Source: Actinomycetes bacterium (GTDB taxonomy: Bacteria > Actinomycetota > Actinomycetes > Actinomycetales > Cellulomonadaceae). From it: a DNA stretch of 22,412 nt. The position numbers and the translations under genes were made by a program. This document shows positions 22,219 to 22,412 of the stretch, in pieces. Below the pieces are notes generated by a model. That model made no database searches. It saw only the letters and a list, made by a program, of their open reading frames with translations, and had not been told where the DNA came from. The stretch lies in the NCBI GenBank assembly GCA_023432565.1, contig JAEYUL010000031.1, forward strand, positions 1 to 22,412, given 5' to 3'. Each line of letters starts with the position of its first letter. Positions within the stretch are counted from its first letter, which is position 1.

Positions 22219-22247
22219 TTGACGACAGGGACTCGATCCGCTAAGTT
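22219..22247 (+). promoter_or_regulatory. Main rRNA operon promoter
   Basis: TTGACG (22219-22224) and TAAGTT (22242-22247) are separated by an ideal 17 nt. Transcription would start near 22254. The -10 box lies within the inverted repeat CCGCT-N7-AGCGG (22238-22254). Confidence 0.75.
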
Positions 22248-22253
22248 AGAGCG

Positions 22254-22412
22254 GTTGCCTCCTGACCGGGACACAAGCCCGGAACGGATGCGCGTCTGTT
22301 CCTTGAGAACTCAACAGTGTGCCAAGTAGTCGATGCCATATGGCCTGTCCCGTGTTGCGGGGTGGGTTGTTGGTTGAGATCGGGATCCTGTCGTCCACCC
22401 CGTGGGCGTGGG
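22254..22412 (+). other. 5' leader of a ribosomal RNA operon (16S begins beyond the window)
   Basis: The segment CCTTGAGAACTCAACAGTGT (22301-22320) is characteristic of the leader before actinobacterial 16S rRNA. Its core TTGAG-AA-CTCAA is an inverted repeat. A small hairpin CCGGG/CCCGG (22266-22282) and the palindrome GCCATATGGC (22335-22344) also lie here, probably part of antitermination and RNase III processing structures. The conserved 16S 5' end (AGAGTTTGAT) is not reached before the window ends. Confidence 0.75.

Noticed and set aside
22034..22222. 62-codon frame before the rRNA leader, and a 116-codon frame at 21859-22209
   Set aside because: Neither has a binding site at its start. 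Both run through the promoter region and have no recognisable composition of a real protein.
22254..22412. Possible 16S rRNA gene start within the window
   Set aside because: Only leader motifs are present. The conserved 16S 5' sequence is not seen before the right edge.
1..22412. CRISPR array, insertion sequence, integrase or attachment site
   Set aside because: No evenly spaced repeats with unique spacers, no transposase or recombinase motifs, and no flanking direct repeats around the atp block were seen.

Overview
The window is about 22.4 kb of very GC-rich actinobacterial chromosome. It carries GTG starts, NucS in place of a MutS/MutL mismatch system, DUF2550 beside atpC, and a long coiled-coil protein of the FilP/Scy/DivIVA-like class. 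Gene content and order suggest Cellulomonadaceae or a close Micrococcales relative. That placement is inferred from family knowledge and no search was run.

Layout. (1) 57-7043 is a complete F1Fo-ATP synthase operon in the order AtpZ/AtpI-like, atpB, E, F, H, A, G, D, C, with genes overlapping or closely spaced. (2) 7057-8202 continues on the same strand with DUF2550 and nucS. (3) 8420-11847 holds nagA (GlcNAc-6-phosphate deacetylase), a VOC-fold protein and a GH1 beta-glucosidase. Each has its own promoter or operator signals and hairpins between genes, which fits scavenging of chitin, peptidoglycan and cellulose sugars. (4) 11966-14841 holds a small Cys/His protein, a Cof-type HAD phosphatase and two unrelated alpha/beta hydrolases. 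(5) 14852-17692 on the minus strand holds a small conserved hypothetical and a 776-residue coiled-coil protein with a very regular 11-residue repeat. (6) 17999-21771 on the plus strand holds a two-gene membrane-protein and lipoprotein unit of unknown function, then a thioredoxin-fold/TPR protein that lacks both redox cysteines. (7) 21772-22412 is non-coding: a tandem repeat, a terminator-like hairpin, two promoters and the start of a ribosomal RNA leader. The 16S gene itself lies beyond the right edge.

Most of this is ordinary chromosomal backbone, and I do not see a dedicated new defence, secretion or biosynthetic system. The best leads are these. Codon use breaks sharply near the 3' end of atpD, as if atpI-atpD came from another actinobacterium by homologous recombination (or an assembly join). 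The coiled-coil protein has 37 uninterrupted hendecads. Its divergent promoter pair with the neighbouring membrane-protein gene has a matching -10 octamer and inverted repeats on each side. A perfect LacI-type palindrome sits in front of the GH1 gene. The membrane-protein/lipoprotein pair has no function I can assign.
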